Source of the DNA: Stutzerimonas stutzeri
Lineage (GTDB): Bacteria > Pseudomonadota > Gammaproteobacteria > Pseudomonadales > Pseudomonadaceae
Direction of reading: 5' to 3'
Assembly (NCBI RefSeq): GCF_015291885.1
Contig: NZ_CP036186.1
Span: 310,001 to 374,000 of the forward strand
DNA: 64,000 nt
Numbering within the stretch: the first letter of the stretch is position 1; each line of letters starts with the position of its first letter. The position numbers and the translations under genes are program-made. Below are positions 29,869 through 38,409 of this stretch, piece after piece. A model generated the notes under the pieces. The model saw only the letters and a program-made list of their open reading frames with translations, did not search any database and had not been told where the DNA came from.

Positions 29869-29884
29869 TGGCACGACACCTGCA
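29869..29884 (+). promoter_or_regulatory. sigma-54-type promoter upstream of the 78-residue protein gene
   Basis: TGGCACG-N4-CTGCA matches the -24/-12 consensus (TGGCACG-N4-TTGCA) at all but one base, with the GG-N10-GC spacing exact. The start point would be near 29895, 37 bases before the ATG at 29932. Confidence 0.72.
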
Positions 29885-29931
29885 ATAACTTGGTCAACGA
29901 AACGAGTTGCCACGCTTAGAAGGAGTTGAGA

Positions 29932-30168
29932 ATGGATCGCCAAGCCCGCGTGTCATTGGCCAGCAAGGGATTCCTCTCTGCTGCGGTTGTTGTACTGATC
30001 ATGGGTGCCGAACGCCCCATGTCGCAACCGCTCAGCCAGGTGCAACAGAATTCAGCGGAACGAATCAGTATGTATGACGCTCAACCTATTGAGCTCGTGC
30101 GGACCGGTCAGAAACCGCAAACGATCGATTATCGCCAGGCGCCTGCTGAGCAGCGCTGGGTGTTCTGA
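29932..30168 (+). CDS. hypothetical 78-residue protein with one membrane or signal segment
   Basis: Starts MDRQARVSLASKGFLSAAVV; the hydrophobic stretch at about residues 13-26 may be a membrane anchor or an uncleaved signal. The rest is polar (QPLSQVQQNSAERISMYDA..., ending EQRWVF). AAGGAGTTGAGA precedes the ATG at 29932. I do not recognise a family. It sits under a sigma-54-like promoter with an IHF site, between the DUF2383 and DUF1328 genes, suggesting an envelope or stress role. Confidence in it being a gene rests on the RBS and promoter. Confidence 0.65.
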   Translation: MDRQARVSLASKGFLSAAVVVLIMGAERPMSQPLSQVQQNSAERISMYDAQPIELVRTGQKPQTIDYRQAPAEQRWVF

Positions 30169-30280
30169 GCAACGAAGGGGACGTGCAAGCGAACTAGCAA
30201 GGATGCGTCAAAAACATCGATGCCGATCGGGCTGATCTGATCCGCTGAGAACCGTTCCTGAACCAAAGAGGAGTCACACC

Positions 30281-30451
30281 ATGCTGAGTTGGGCAATTAC
30301 TTTCCTGATCATCGCCATCATCGCTGCTGTACTGGGCTTCGGTGGTATCGCAGGCACCGCTACAGGTATCGCCAAGATTCTGTTCGTGGTTTTCCTGGTG
30401 CTGTTCGTAGCATCGCTGATCTTCGGCCGTGGTCGTGGACCGCGCGTTTGA
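30281..30451 (+). CDS. DUF1328 family small membrane protein (YtjA-like)
   Basis: A 56-residue protein, [20 protein letters not shown]... with two membrane segments (about 4-22 and 30-48) linked by [12 protein letters not shown], and a basic RGRGPRV tail. This is the complete DUF1328/YtjA pattern. GAGGAG lies just before the ATG. The family is common and often induced by envelope or osmotic stress, but the function is unknown. It follows the 78-residue gene by 112 bases, which contain no clear promoter. Confidence 0.88.
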   Translation: MLSWAITFLIIAIIAAVLGFGGIAGTATGIAKILFVVFLVLFVASLIFGRGRGPRV

Positions 30452-30863
30452 TGCAGTCTATAGCCGCCCGTAAGGGCGGCTGCATTCAGGAGTTTCAGCG
30501 GCATAGGAAGCCAATTTTTCCGGGTCATGTTCAGCATCGAAGATGATCCAAAGCGCGCGCCGGGTGTAACGGCTCTGCGCGCTCGACCCCTCAGCGGGGT
30601 GAACCAGGGGGTCGGGTTGTTCTGCAAAAGCGGAGCGACCTAGGGGTACATGGAGTACCTCCATAACGGACCGGGTTCTGCGAGGCTGCTGCCGGCAGTG
30701 ACGTAACTGTCACTGCCGGCTTGCAGCAACAAGCATCTGCAACTTTGCAATTCCCCCATGCAACGCCCCATTTTCCATTAGTCCTGCCCCGTATGCCGAT
30801 CGGCGGATGACCCCTGTGCGCTCGCACCGCTATCATCGCCGCCAGCTTTGACGGGAGAACGAC
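30452..30863. other. 412-base non-coding gap with several strong hairpins
   Basis: No convincing gene was found. It contains a short hairpin AGCCGCCC-GTAA-GGGCGGCT at 30462-30481, right after the DUF1328 stop and without a T-run. A GC-rich structured part lies at about 30550-30620. Several GGA triplets occur (near 30487, 30633, 30652 and 30668). A very strong hairpin ends it at 30685-30727. A minus-strand frame of 68 codons (30458-30664) has no RBS and was not accepted. A small RNA is possible. Confidence 0.5.
30685..30727. repeat. strong perfect inverted repeat
   Basis: GCCGGCAGTGAC and GTCACTGCCGGC, 12 perfect pairs with a 6-base loop, are extended by GCTGC/GCAGC. There is no T-run on either strand, so it is not a standard terminator. 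It lies about 137 bases before the SpmA-SpmB gene. Confidence 0.85.
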
Positions 30864-32093
30864 ATGCTCAACGGCCTCTGGCTGGGCTTTTTTCTGATTG
30901 CCGCTGTTGCCGCACTTGCACGCTGGCTGATTGGTGGCGACCCCGCGGTTTTTGCCGCGCTGGTGGAAAGTCTGTTCGCCATGGCCAAACTGGCCGTGGA
31001 AGTGATGATTGTGTTGTTCGGCACCCTGACATTGTGGCTGGGCTTTTTGCGTATCGCCGAAAAGGCAGGGTTGATCGAGCTGCTGGCGCGCCTGCTGGGG
31101 CCCTTGTTTCGCCGACTGATGCCCGAAGTGCCTGCAGGCCATCCGGCGCTAGGGCTGATCACGCTGAATTTCGCCGCCAACGGCCTTGGCCTGGACAATG
31201 CCGCGACGCCGATCGGCCTCAAGGCCATGCGCGCGCTGCAGGAGCTAAACCCGCTGCCGAGTGTGGCGAGCAATGCGCAGATCCTCTTTCTGGTGCTCAA
31301 CACCTCATCGCTGACCCTGCTCCCGGTGTCGATCTTCATGTATCGCGTGCAGCAGGGCGCGGAAGACCCGACGCTGGTGTTCCTGCCAATCCTGCTGGCG
31401 ACCAGCGCTTCGTCCCTGGCTGGCTTGCTGGCGGTGGCGCTGATGCAGCGTTTGCGCCTGTGGGATCCGGTGGTGCTCGCCTACTTCATTCCCGGGGCCC
31501 TGTTGCTCGGGGGCTTCATGGCGCTGCTGGCCGGGTTGTCGGTGACGGCGCTGGGCTCGTTGTCATCGCTGCTCGGCAACTTGACCCTGTTCGGCCTGAT
31601 CATCGCCTTTCTGATCGTTGGTGCGCTGCGAAAAGTGCCGGTGTACGAAGCCTTCGTAGAGGGGGCGAAGGAAGGCTTCGATGTCGCGAAAAGCCTGCTG
31701 CCCTATCTGATCGCCATGCTCTGTGCGATCGGTGCCTTGCGCGCGTCCGGCGCATTGGATTTCGGCTTGGAGGGCATTCGTTGGCTGGTGGAGGCGCTCG
31801 GCTGGGATACGCGCTTCGTCGATGCGTTGCCGACGGCATTGGTCAAGCCGTTCTCCGGCAGCGCTGCGCGGGCGATGCTGATCGAAACCATGCAAAGCCA
31901 GGGAGTGGACAGCTTCCCGGCGCTGGTCGCGGCGACGGTGCAGGGCAGCACCGAAACCACTTTCTACGTGCTGGCTGTGTACTTCGGAGCAGTGGGTATC
32001 CAGCGTGCGCGGCACGCCGTGGGTTGTGCGCTGGTGGCGGATTTTGTCGGGATCGTGGCAGCTATTGGCGTGTGCTACTGGTTCTTTGGCTGA
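30864..32093 (+). CDS. fused SpmA-SpmB-like membrane protein (nucleoside-recognition/Gate domains)
   Basis: A 409-residue protein with about 10 membrane segments. The N-terminal half resembles SpmA (LWLGFLRIAEKAGL, LITLNFAANGLGLDNAATPI), and the C-terminal half resembles SpmB (VPVYEAFVEGAKEGFDVA, LVAATVQGSTETTFYVLAVY). In Bacillus the two are separate spore-core dehydration proteins. In non-sporing bacteria the fusion is common but its substrate is unknown. The start at 30864 has GGGAGAACGAC upstream. It converges with the AbrB-type gene. Confidence 0.87.
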   Translation: MLNGLWLGFFLIAAVAALARWLIGGDPAVFAALVESLFAMAKLAVEVMIVLFGTLTLWLGFLRIAEKAGLIELLARLLGPLFRRLMPEVPAGHPALGLITLNFAANGLGLDNAATPIGLKAMRALQELNPLPSVASNAQILFLVLNTSSLTLLPVSIFMYRVQQGAEDPTLVFLPILLATSASSLAGLLAVALMQRLRLWDPVVLAYFIPGALLLGGFMALLAGLSVTALGSLSSLLGNLTLFGLIIAFLIVGALRKVPVYEAFVEGAKEGFDVAKSLLPYLIAMLCAIGALRASGALDFGLEGIRWLVEALGWDTRFVDALPTALVKPFSGSAARAMLIETMQSQGVDSFPALVAATVQGSTETTFYVLAVYFGAVGIQRARHAVGCALVADFVGIVAAIGVCYWFFG

Positions 32094-32211
32094 GTTTGCT
32101 GCGGCGTGGAACAGAGCGCAGCGCTCGGTAAGGCGCCTCGCGTGCCACGTGCTGCCGATGATGCGCAGAGTGCTGATCAGCGGGTTGAAAGCCAGGTGCT
32201 CCGCAAACCGC

Positions 32212-33234
32212 TCAGCTCCAGCGACGGTGCCAGAGTCGGAACACCGGCTCCGCCAGGAACATCACCAGAAACAGTCTCAGTACCTGTACTGCGGTGACCA
32301 GCGCCACCGACAGCTGCAATGCCTCGGCGGTCAGGCACAGCTCGGTGATACCTCCCGGCATCATGCCGAGCATCAACGACACTTTATCCAGAGTTGTCAT
32401 CCAGCCCAAAGCGCCACCCAGCGCGGCAGCGACGAACATGGCCAGCAGCGTGAACAGCAAAATGCGCAAGAGGAACGCTGGCGCACTGCGAAAGAACGGT
32501 CGATCGAAATGGCAAGCCAGGGAACAGCCGATCAACCACTGCCCCAGGGCCCCGGCCCAGCCGGGCAGGCCGATGTGCAGGTCAAACGCCACGCTGGCCA
32601 CTGCGCAGGCGGTCAGCGGTCCAAGCATCCACGGATTGGGTTGCCCGAGTCGCCGCCAGAGCAGTGCCAACAAGCCACCGGCTGGCAGCAGCAACGCCAA
32701 CCAAGACCAGCTCACTGGCGCCGGCAGCGGAGGCTCCATCGACGGCAGCCCCCAGGTGAATAGCGCCGGGACAATCAGTACCACCAGCAACAGGCGCAGG
32801 CTGTGCGCCGCCGCCACCCGTGCCGGCTCGGCCTGGTGCCGGTTGGCCAGCACCACCATCTCGCTCGCCCCGCCCGGCATGCTGGCAAAAAATGCCGTGG
32901 CGCGGTCACTACCGCTGCGCAGCAGAATGACGATGCCGATCAGGCCCAGCAGCAGCGTGCCGATCGCCCCAGCGAGGATCACGCCGAAATGCGTGAGGAC
33001 CTGCTGCATCACCTCGCTGGTGAAGTGCAGGCCGATGGCACTGGCGACGATCCATTGGCCGGTCTGGCGGCCGCGGGGAATTTCATCCACCAGCCAGCCA
33101 CTGCAGCGCACCGCAATCACTGCCAATAGCGAACCGACCATCCATGGCAGCGGCCAGTTGGCCAGAGTCGCCAGCCAGCCGCCGAGCGCGCCGATCAGTG
33201 GTGTCGCCCACCAGCCTGGCAGCGTGCCCCGCAT
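32212..33234 (-). CDS. AbrB-type membrane protein (ammonia monooxygenase/AbrB duplication family)
   Basis: A 340-residue integral membrane protein with about 10 segments and an internal duplication of the AbrB-membrane module. The two copies show MPGGASEMVVLANRHQAEPA and MPGGITELCLTAEALQL at equivalent places, each a glycine-rich turn between helices. Databases often call it an 'AbrB transcriptional regulator', but it has no DNA-binding domain and is probably a transporter. The start lies 1 base after the tctA stop, so it is the last gene of the tricarboxylate operon. Confidence 0.85.
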   Translation of the reverse strand: MRGTLPGWWATPLIGALGGWLATLANWPLPWMVGSLLAVIAVRCSGWLVDEIPRGRQTGQWIVASAIGLHFTSEVMQQVLTHFGVILAGAIGTLLLGLIGIVILLRSGSDRATAFFASMPGGASEMVVLANRHQAEPARVAAAHSLRLLLVVLIVPALFTWGLPSMEPPLPAPVSWSWLALLLPAGGLLALLWRRLGQPNPWMLGPLTACAVASVAFDLHIGLPGWAGALGQWLIGCSLACHFDRPFFRSAPAFLLRILLFTLLAMFVAAALGGALGWMTTLDKVSLMLGMMPGGITELCLTAEALQLSVALVTAVQVLRLFLVMFLAEPVFRLWHRRWS

Positions 33235-33235
33235 C

Positions 33236-34750
33236 TCAGGCCTGCGCCTCGGCGACGTTGCCGCGACGACGCTTGAGATACCAGCGCAACCCCGGCATGG
33301 CCAGCATCGCCACGGTCAGCGCCCACAGCGCAAGGGTAATCGGGCTACCCCAGAGGATGCCCAGCTCGCCAGCGGAGATCGACAGGGCGCGGCGCAGGTT
33401 GTCCTCCATCAGCTCCCCGAGTACGAAGCCGAGAATCACTGCCGACAGGGGGAAATCCAGCTTGCGCAGCATGTAGCCGAACACCCCTAGACCAACCATC
33501 AGCACCAGATCGAAGGTGGTGCTGTGCACCGAATACACGCCGACCATGCTGATCACCGTGATCGTTGGCACGAGCACCCAGTTCGGCACGCTGAGCATGC
33601 GCGAGAACAGACCCACCAGCGGGATGTTCATGATCAGCAGAATCACGTTGCCGATGAACAGCGAGGCGATCAGGCCCCAGACCACGTCCGGCTGCTGTTC
33701 GAATAGCAACGGGCCGGGGGTGATGTTGTACAGCGTCAGTGCGCCGATCATCACCGCGGTGGTGCCCGAGCCTGGCACGCCCAGGGTCAGCATCGGAATC
33801 AGCGAGCCGCAGGCTGAGGCGTTGTTGGCAGCTTCCGGCGCAGCCAGGCCGCGCAGATCGCCATCGCCGAAGCGGCCCTTGTCGCCGGCCATGCGCTTCT
33901 CGCTCATGTAGGTCATGGCGCTGGCGATGGTTGCGCCGGCGCCGGGCAGGGTGCCGATGACGAAGCCGGCCACGGCGCTGCGCACCATGGTCCAGAAGGT
34001 CAGGCAGAACTCCTTGAAGTTGAACAGCAACCGGCCGCTGGCCTTGACCGCCTTCTGCCCGCTGTGGGTCTTCTCCAGCATCAGCAGGATCTCGCTGACG
34101 CTGAAGAAGCCGATCACCACGATGACGAACTGGATGCCGTCCGACAGACTGACGCTGCCGAAGGTGAAGCGGTACACCCCGGTGGTCGAGTCCACGCCCA
34201 CCGTGGCCAGCGCCAGGCCCATCAGTGCGGCCATCAGCGTTTTCACCGGCTTGTCGCCGACCATGCCGCCGAGGCAGGCGATGGCGAAGATCATCAGCAC
34301 GAAGTATTCCGCCGGGCCAAAGGCCACTGCCCACTTGGCCAGCAACGGAGCGAACAACACCACGCCGCAGGTGGCGATGATGCTGCCGATGAACGAGCTG
34401 ACCGCGGACAGCGACAGGGCGATACCGGCCTTGCCCTGACGCGCCAGCGGGTAGCCGTCGAGGGTGGTCATTACCGCGGCAGCGTCACCAGGCACGTTGA
34501 GCAGGATGGCCGAAATGCGACCGCCGTATTCACAGCCGAGGTACACCGCAGCCAGCAGGATCAGCGCGGTTTCCGGCGGCAGGCCGAGGGCAAAGGCCAG
34601 CGGCAAAAGCAGCGCGACGCCGTTGATCGGGCCTAGGCCCGGCAGCAGCCCGACCACGGTGCCGACGAAAGCGCCGAACAGCGCCACCAGCAGGTTGGTC
34701 GGCCGGGTGGCGACATCGAAGCCCTGCATCAAGAAATTCAGTGTTTCCAT
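33236..34750 (-). CDS. tctA: tripartite tricarboxylate transporter large permease TctA
   Basis: A 504-residue inner-membrane protein with about 12 segments, the main channel of the TTT family. The signature duplicated loops are VGLLPGLGPINGVALLLP at the N-terminus and IGTLPGAGATIASAMTY in the middle, plus VPGSGTTAVMIGALTLY. I chose ATG at 34750 (METLNFLMQGFDVA), the family N-terminus; a start at 34843 would lie inside tctB. It works with TctB and the receptor TctC to import citrate-like tricarboxylates. Confidence 0.94.
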   Translation of the reverse strand: METLNFLMQGFDVATRPTNLLVALFGAFVGTVVGLLPGLGPINGVALLLPLAFALGLPPETALILLAAVYLGCEYGGRISAILLNVPGDAAAVMTTLDGYPLARQGKAGIALSLSAVSSFIGSIIATCGVVLFAPLLAKWAVAFGPAEYFVLMIFAIACLGGMVGDKPVKTLMAALMGLALATVGVDSTTGVYRFTFGSVSLSDGIQFVIVVIGFFSVSEILLMLEKTHSGQKAVKASGRLLFNFKEFCLTFWTMVRSAVAGFVIGTLPGAGATIASAMTYMSEKRMAGDKGRFGDGDLRGLAAPEAANNASACGSLIPMLTLGVPGSGTTAVMIGALTLYNITPGPLLFEQQPDVVWGLIASLFIGNVILLIMNIPLVGLFSRMLSVPNWVLVPTITVISMVGVYSVHSTTFDLVLMVGLGVFGYMLRKLDFPLSAVILGFVLGELMEDNLRRALSISAGELGILWGSPITLALWALTVAMLAMPGLRWYLKRRRGNVAEAQA

Positions 34751-34751
34751 T

Positions 34752-35195
34752 TCAGCTCTCCAGCAGACGTAGCAGGCCAAGCGGCAGCGGTACGTCCAGC
34801 AGGTAATCGAACAGCCCGTAGAGCAGCACGCCAAGCAGCGCACCGCTGATCACGCTGGGCCACAGGCGACCGTTGAACAGCAAGCCGAGGGCGAAACCGG
34901 CCAGGGCGGTACTGATCACGAAACCGAGAATTTCGAACAGCAGCGAGTAGGTCAGCAGAACCAGCACGCACAGCACGGCCCGCTTGGTCTTGGCTCGGTC
35001 GAACGCGGGCGTCGGCTCGCCGTGCGGCTTGAGCAGCAGCCACAGTGCGCCGCACGTCATCAGAAACAGCAGCAACAGCGGGTAGGCGCGCGGCCCAACC
35101 GGGTCGTAGGCGAAGGGCGCCTCGAAGCCCCAGGCGAGCAGGGCGAGGCCGGCGCAGGCGAGCAGCCACGCCGCGGCGAAGACACGTACGTACAT
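34752..35195 (-). CDS. tctB: tripartite tricarboxylate transporter small permease TctB
   Basis: A 147-residue protein with four membrane segments. It has the family motif YDPVGPRAYPLLLLFLM after the first helix, and YLLDVPLPLGLL at the C-terminus. Its stop is 1 base before the tctA start. A strong hairpin separates it from the upstream tctC gene, which probably keeps permease levels below receptor levels. Confidence 0.9.
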   Translation of the reverse strand: MYVRVFAAAWLLACAGLALLAWGFEAPFAYDPVGPRAYPLLLLFLMTCGALWLLLKPHGEPTPAFDRAKTKRAVLCVLVLLTYSLLFEILGFVISTALAGFALGLLFNGRLWPSVISGALLGVLLYGLFDYLLDVPLPLGLLRLLES

Positions 35196-35249
35196 GACGG
35201 GATACCTCAGGATTCGACGGCCTGGCGCGGCAGCGCCCGAGCGTCAACT

Positions 35250-35277
35250 GCCCGGCCCAACAGAACGCGGGCCGGGC
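35250..35277 (-). terminator. intercistronic hairpin between tctC and tctB
   Basis: GCCCGGCCC and GGGCCGGGC, 9 perfect pairs with a 10-base loop, lie 7 bases after the tctC stop. There is no long T-run, so it may stabilise the tctC message or cause partial termination. Confidence 0.65.
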
Positions 35278-35283
35278 GTTCGG

Positions 35284-36258
35284 TTACTTGATCAGGCCGA
35301 ACTCGCCGGCGAGGGCCTTGTACTCCTGCACCTGCTTGCTGACGAACGCTTCGAGCTCATCGCCCGTCATCGACAGCGGGAACAGGTCGCGTTGCTCGCG
35401 CAGCTTGGCGAAGTCCTCGTCGGCGAGCAGGGTGTCGAACTGGGTCTTCCACCAGTTGAAGTCCTCATCAGACACCTCCGGCCCCATGTAGAAGCCACGA
35501 ATGACCGGCCAGCTGATGTCGTAACCCTGTTCCTTGGCGGTGGGAATGTCCTTTAGCCGACCCGGCAGACGTTCATCGGAGAGCACCGCGAGCACTCGGA
35601 CCTTGCCGGCCGCCAGTTGCGGAGTGACCTCGCCCAGGCCGCTGGAGGTGACTTGGACGTGGCCGCCGAGCATGGCGGTGAGTGTTTCGCCACCGCCTTC
35701 GAAGGCTACATAGCGCAGCTTCTGCGGTTCGATGCCTGCTTGACGTGCGATCAGAGCGGTCTGCATCCAGTCCTGGCCGCCGATGGTGGCGCCTGCGCCG
35801 AATACCACACTGGTCGGGTCCTTCTTCACCGCGGCGATCAGCTCATCGAGGTTCTGGTAGGGCGCATCGGCGCGTACCGTGATGGCGCCATAGTCGGTGC
35901 CCACGCCCGCCAGCCAGCGCACGGCATTCTCGTCGTAGCGACCAAATTTGCCCTGGGCAAGGTTGAGCAGCGAACCGCTGGAAAAAGCCGTGATGGTTGC
36001 GGGGTCCGCCGCACGCTGGGCGACCACCGCGTTGTAGGCCACCGCGCCGACACCGCCGGGCATGTAGGTCACGCGCATCGGCGCCTTGAGCAGACCGCTG
36101 TCCTTCAGGCCGCTTTGTGCAAGCGTGCAGGTCAGGTCGAAACCGCCACCGGGCTTGGCCGGGGCAATGCATTCGGGGCGTTTGGGTTCGGCGAGCAGCT
36201 GACTGGAGAGCAGCAGGCAGGAGCCGAGCAGAGCGAAACGACTGAGTGCGGTTTTCAT
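35284..36258 (-). CDS. tctC: tripartite tricarboxylate transporter periplasmic receptor TctC
   Basis: A 324-residue Bug/TctC-type receptor. The signal peptide ends near SSQLLAEP. The mature part has the ligand-binding PAKPGGGFDLTC and the family motifs VTYMPGGVGAVAYN and FGAGATIGGQDWMQ. It captures tricarboxylates in the periplasm for TctAB. It is transcribed after the porin gene and before tctB, with divergent TctDE regulators, as in the P. aeruginosa opdH locus, which suggests cis-aconitate or citrate as substrate. Confidence 0.93.
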   Translation of the reverse strand: MKTALSRFALLGSCLLLSSQLLAEPKRPECIAPAKPGGGFDLTCTLAQSGLKDSGLLKAPMRVTYMPGGVGAVAYNAVVAQRAADPATITAFSSGSLLNLAQGKFGRYDENAVRWLAGVGTDYGAITVRADAPYQNLDELIAAVKKDPTSVVFGAGATIGGQDWMQTALIARQAGIEPQKLRYVAFEGGGETLTAMLGGHVQVTSSGLGEVTPQLAAGKVRVLAVLSDERLPGRLKDIPTAKEQGYDISWPVIRGFYMGPEVSDEDFNWWKTQFDTLLADEDFAKLREQRDLFPLSMTGDELEAFVSKQVQEYKALAGEFGLIK

Positions 36259-36292
36259 GGGAGTCTCCTGGAGTTCTTATTGTGGCCCGGGT

Positions 36293-37555
36293 TTACCAGA
36301 TTGGCAGGCTGTAGCTGACGATCAGACGGTTCTCATCGGCGTCGCGGGCGAAGTCGGAGCGGAACATGGCGTTGCGCATACGGACCGCGACATTCTTCAG
36401 CGGGCCGCTCTGCACCACGTACTTCAGCTCGATGTCGCGTTCCCACTCGCTGCCGTTGTTGCCACCGTTGTATTCGGCGTTGTCGCCGGAAACGTAACGG
36501 GTCAGGAAGGTAAGCCCGGGGATGCCCATGGCGGCGAAGTTGTAGTCGTAACGCGCTTGCCAGGAGCGCTCGTCGGCATTGGCGAAGTCGTTGATCTGCA
36601 CGAAGTTGACCAGAAACGGATCACCGCCATCGATGTAGGCATAGCCGGTATCGCCGCGCATTTGCTGGTAGCCGAGGCTGAACTTGTGCCCGCCCAGGCT
36701 GTAGCCGAGCATGCCGTTCCATGCCTGGTTGTCGATCTTGCCGGCATTGGCTGCGCCGGTGTCATCGCTGATCATCACGCGCAGATCGGCGCTCAGCGCC
36801 GAGTTGTCGGTCAGCGGCTTGACGGCCAGCAGACCGAAGAAGTGCTGGCGATACACATCATCCAGTTCGCCATAGTAGTAGCGGCCGGTGAGGTTCTTGT
36901 TGAAAGCGTACTCGGCCCCGCCGAACGTCAGGTGGTCGGCCTCGGCGGCACTGGCGAAGCGACTGTTCTTGTTGTTCAGCTGCAGGTTCTGCGAGTTGGT
37001 CGAGGCGCGGTCGATGACCTTGTCCAGGCGGCCGCCGGTCAGCGTCAGGCCTTCGATGTCCGTCGAGGTGACGGTGGCGCCCTCGAACACTTGCGGCAGC
37101 GTGCGGCTGTCGCTGGCCTTGACCACCGGCATCTCTGGAATGTGCGAGCCGTAGCGCAGCTCGGTATCGGCGATCTTCGCCTTGGCGGTCAGGCCCAGGC
37201 GGCTGAATTCGTCCGGCGTGCTGCCGTCGTCGTGCACCGGCAAGAGGTCGGTGCCGGCGCGACCGCCACCGGAATCCAGCTTGATGCCGAGCATGCCCAT
37301 GGCATCGAGGCCAACGCCCACGGTGCCTTCGGTGAAGCCGGACTGGACATCGAGGATGAAGCCCTGGGTCCACTCTTCACGCTTGGACTGGCCGGAGCCT
37401 TCGCGGAAGTCGCGGTTCAGATAGATGTTCTGGGTTTGCAGGGTCGCACTGCTGTCTTCAATGAAGGCGGCCTGAGTTGCTGGTGCCAGCGAAGCGGCGG
37501 CAACGGCCAGAGCGAGACGTGCAGGAACGGGTGAGCGTCTGACAGCAGTCAGCAT
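36293..37555 (-). CDS. opdH: OprD-family outer-membrane porin (OpdH-like)
   Basis: A 420-residue channel. The signal peptide (MLTAVRRSPVPARLALAVAA ending ATQAA) leads into FIEDSSATLQTQNIYLNRDF, the usual OprD-family N-terminus. Beta-strand patterns continue to the C-terminal SYSLPIW ending in the aromatic residue needed for BAM recognition. OpdH of P. aeruginosa takes up cis-aconitate. First gene of the opdH-tctCBA operon. I chose ATG at 37555; an upstream in-frame extension lacks signal-peptide character. Confidence 0.9.
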   Translation of the reverse strand: MLTAVRRSPVPARLALAVAAASLAPATQAAFIEDSSATLQTQNIYLNRDFREGSGQSKREEWTQGFILDVQSGFTEGTVGVGLDAMGMLGIKLDSGGGRAGTDLLPVHDDGSTPDEFSRLGLTAKAKIADTELRYGSHIPEMPVVKASDSRTLPQVFEGATVTSTDIEGLTLTGGRLDKVIDRASTNSQNLQLNNKNSRFASAAEADHLTFGGAEYAFNKNLTGRYYYGELDDVYRQHFFGLLAVKPLTDNSALSADLRVMISDDTGAANAGKIDNQAWNGMLGYSLGGHKFSLGYQQMRGDTGYAYIDGGDPFLVNFVQINDFANADERSWQARYDYNFAAMGIPGLTFLTRYVSGDNAEYNGGNNGSEWERDIELKYVVQSGPLKNVAVRMRNAMFRSDFARDADENRLIVSYSLPIW

Positions 37556-37737
37556 CGGGGTATCTCCACTATTGTTTTTGTTGTGACGGCGACATGCGCC
37601 GCGCGGGGTGGTTCGAGCCACCTGTGGGCGATCCTAGGCGGTCAAGCTTTCGCCAGCCTTTCAGTACTGAAAGCCAGCGGCGGGGCGAATGATCTGCCGC
37701 TACACTGGCGCTCCGTCGCAATGGCAGAGGACAGGCA

Positions 37738-38409
37738 ATGCGGATTCTTCTGGTCGAGGACCACCCCCAGCTGGCCGAAAGCGTGGTGCAGGCGCTGCGC
37801 GCCGCTGGCTGGACCGTGGACCTGCTGCACGACGGCGTCGCTGCCGACCTGGCGTTGGCCAGCGAGGATTACGCGCTGGCGATCCTCGACGTCGGCCTGC
37901 CGCGGCTGGACGGCTTTCAGGTGCTCGCACGCCTGCGCGAGCGCGGCAAGACCTTGCCGGTGCTGATGCTCACTGCCCGCGGTGAGGTCAGCGATCGCGT
38001 GCACGGCCTCAACCTCGGTGCCGACGACTACCTGGCCAAGCCGTTCGAGCTGTCCGAGCTGGAGGCGCGGGTCAAGGCGTTGCTGCGGCGCAGCGTCGGC
38101 GGGGGTGAACGCCAGCAGCGCTGCGGCGCACTGGTCTACGACCTGGATGCGCGCCGCTTCAGCCTGGCCGACGAGCCGCTGACTCTGACCTCCCGGGAAC
38201 AGGGTGTGCTCGAGGCGCTGATCGCCCGTCCCGGCCGGGTGATGAGCAAGGACCAGCTTGCTGCCCAGGTATTCGGCCTGGACGAGGACGCCAGCGCCGA
38301 TGCCATCGAGATCTACATTCATCGTTTGCGCAAAAAGCTGGAAGGCCAGCCGGTACGCATCGTCACCTTCCGCGGCCTGGGCTATCTGCTCGAGGCGCTC
38401 GATGGCTGA
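37738..38409 (+). CDS. tctD: response regulator TctD
   Basis: A 223-residue OmpR-type regulator. The receiver domain has acidic pocket LLVEDHPQL, phosphorylated D51 (LAILDVGLPRLDGF) and K in YLAKPFEL. The winged-helix domain ends in IYIHRLRKKLEGQPVRIV and FRGLGYLLE. It is divergent from opdH, which it probably activates when tricarboxylates are present. It overlaps tctE by 8 bases. Confidence 0.94.
   Translation: MRILLVEDHPQLAESVVQALRAAGWTVDLLHDGVAADLALASEDYALAILDVGLPRLDGFQVLARLRERGKTLPVLMLTARGEVSDRVHGLNLGADDYLAKPFELSELEARVKALLRRSVGGGERQQRCGALVYDLDARRFSLADEPLTLTSREQGVLEALIARPGRVMSKDQLAAQVFGLDEDASADAIEIYIHRLRKKLEGQPVRIVTFRGLGYLLEALDG

Noticed and set aside
30177-30190. Third sigma-54-like promoter before the DUF1328 gene
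   Set aside because: GG-N10-GC spacing is present, but the flanking bases (AGGGGAC and AAGCG) match the consensus poorly.
30458-30664. 68-codon minus-strand frame in the hairpin-rich gap
   Set aside because: No RBS, overlaps the strong inverted repeats, and no recognisable family.
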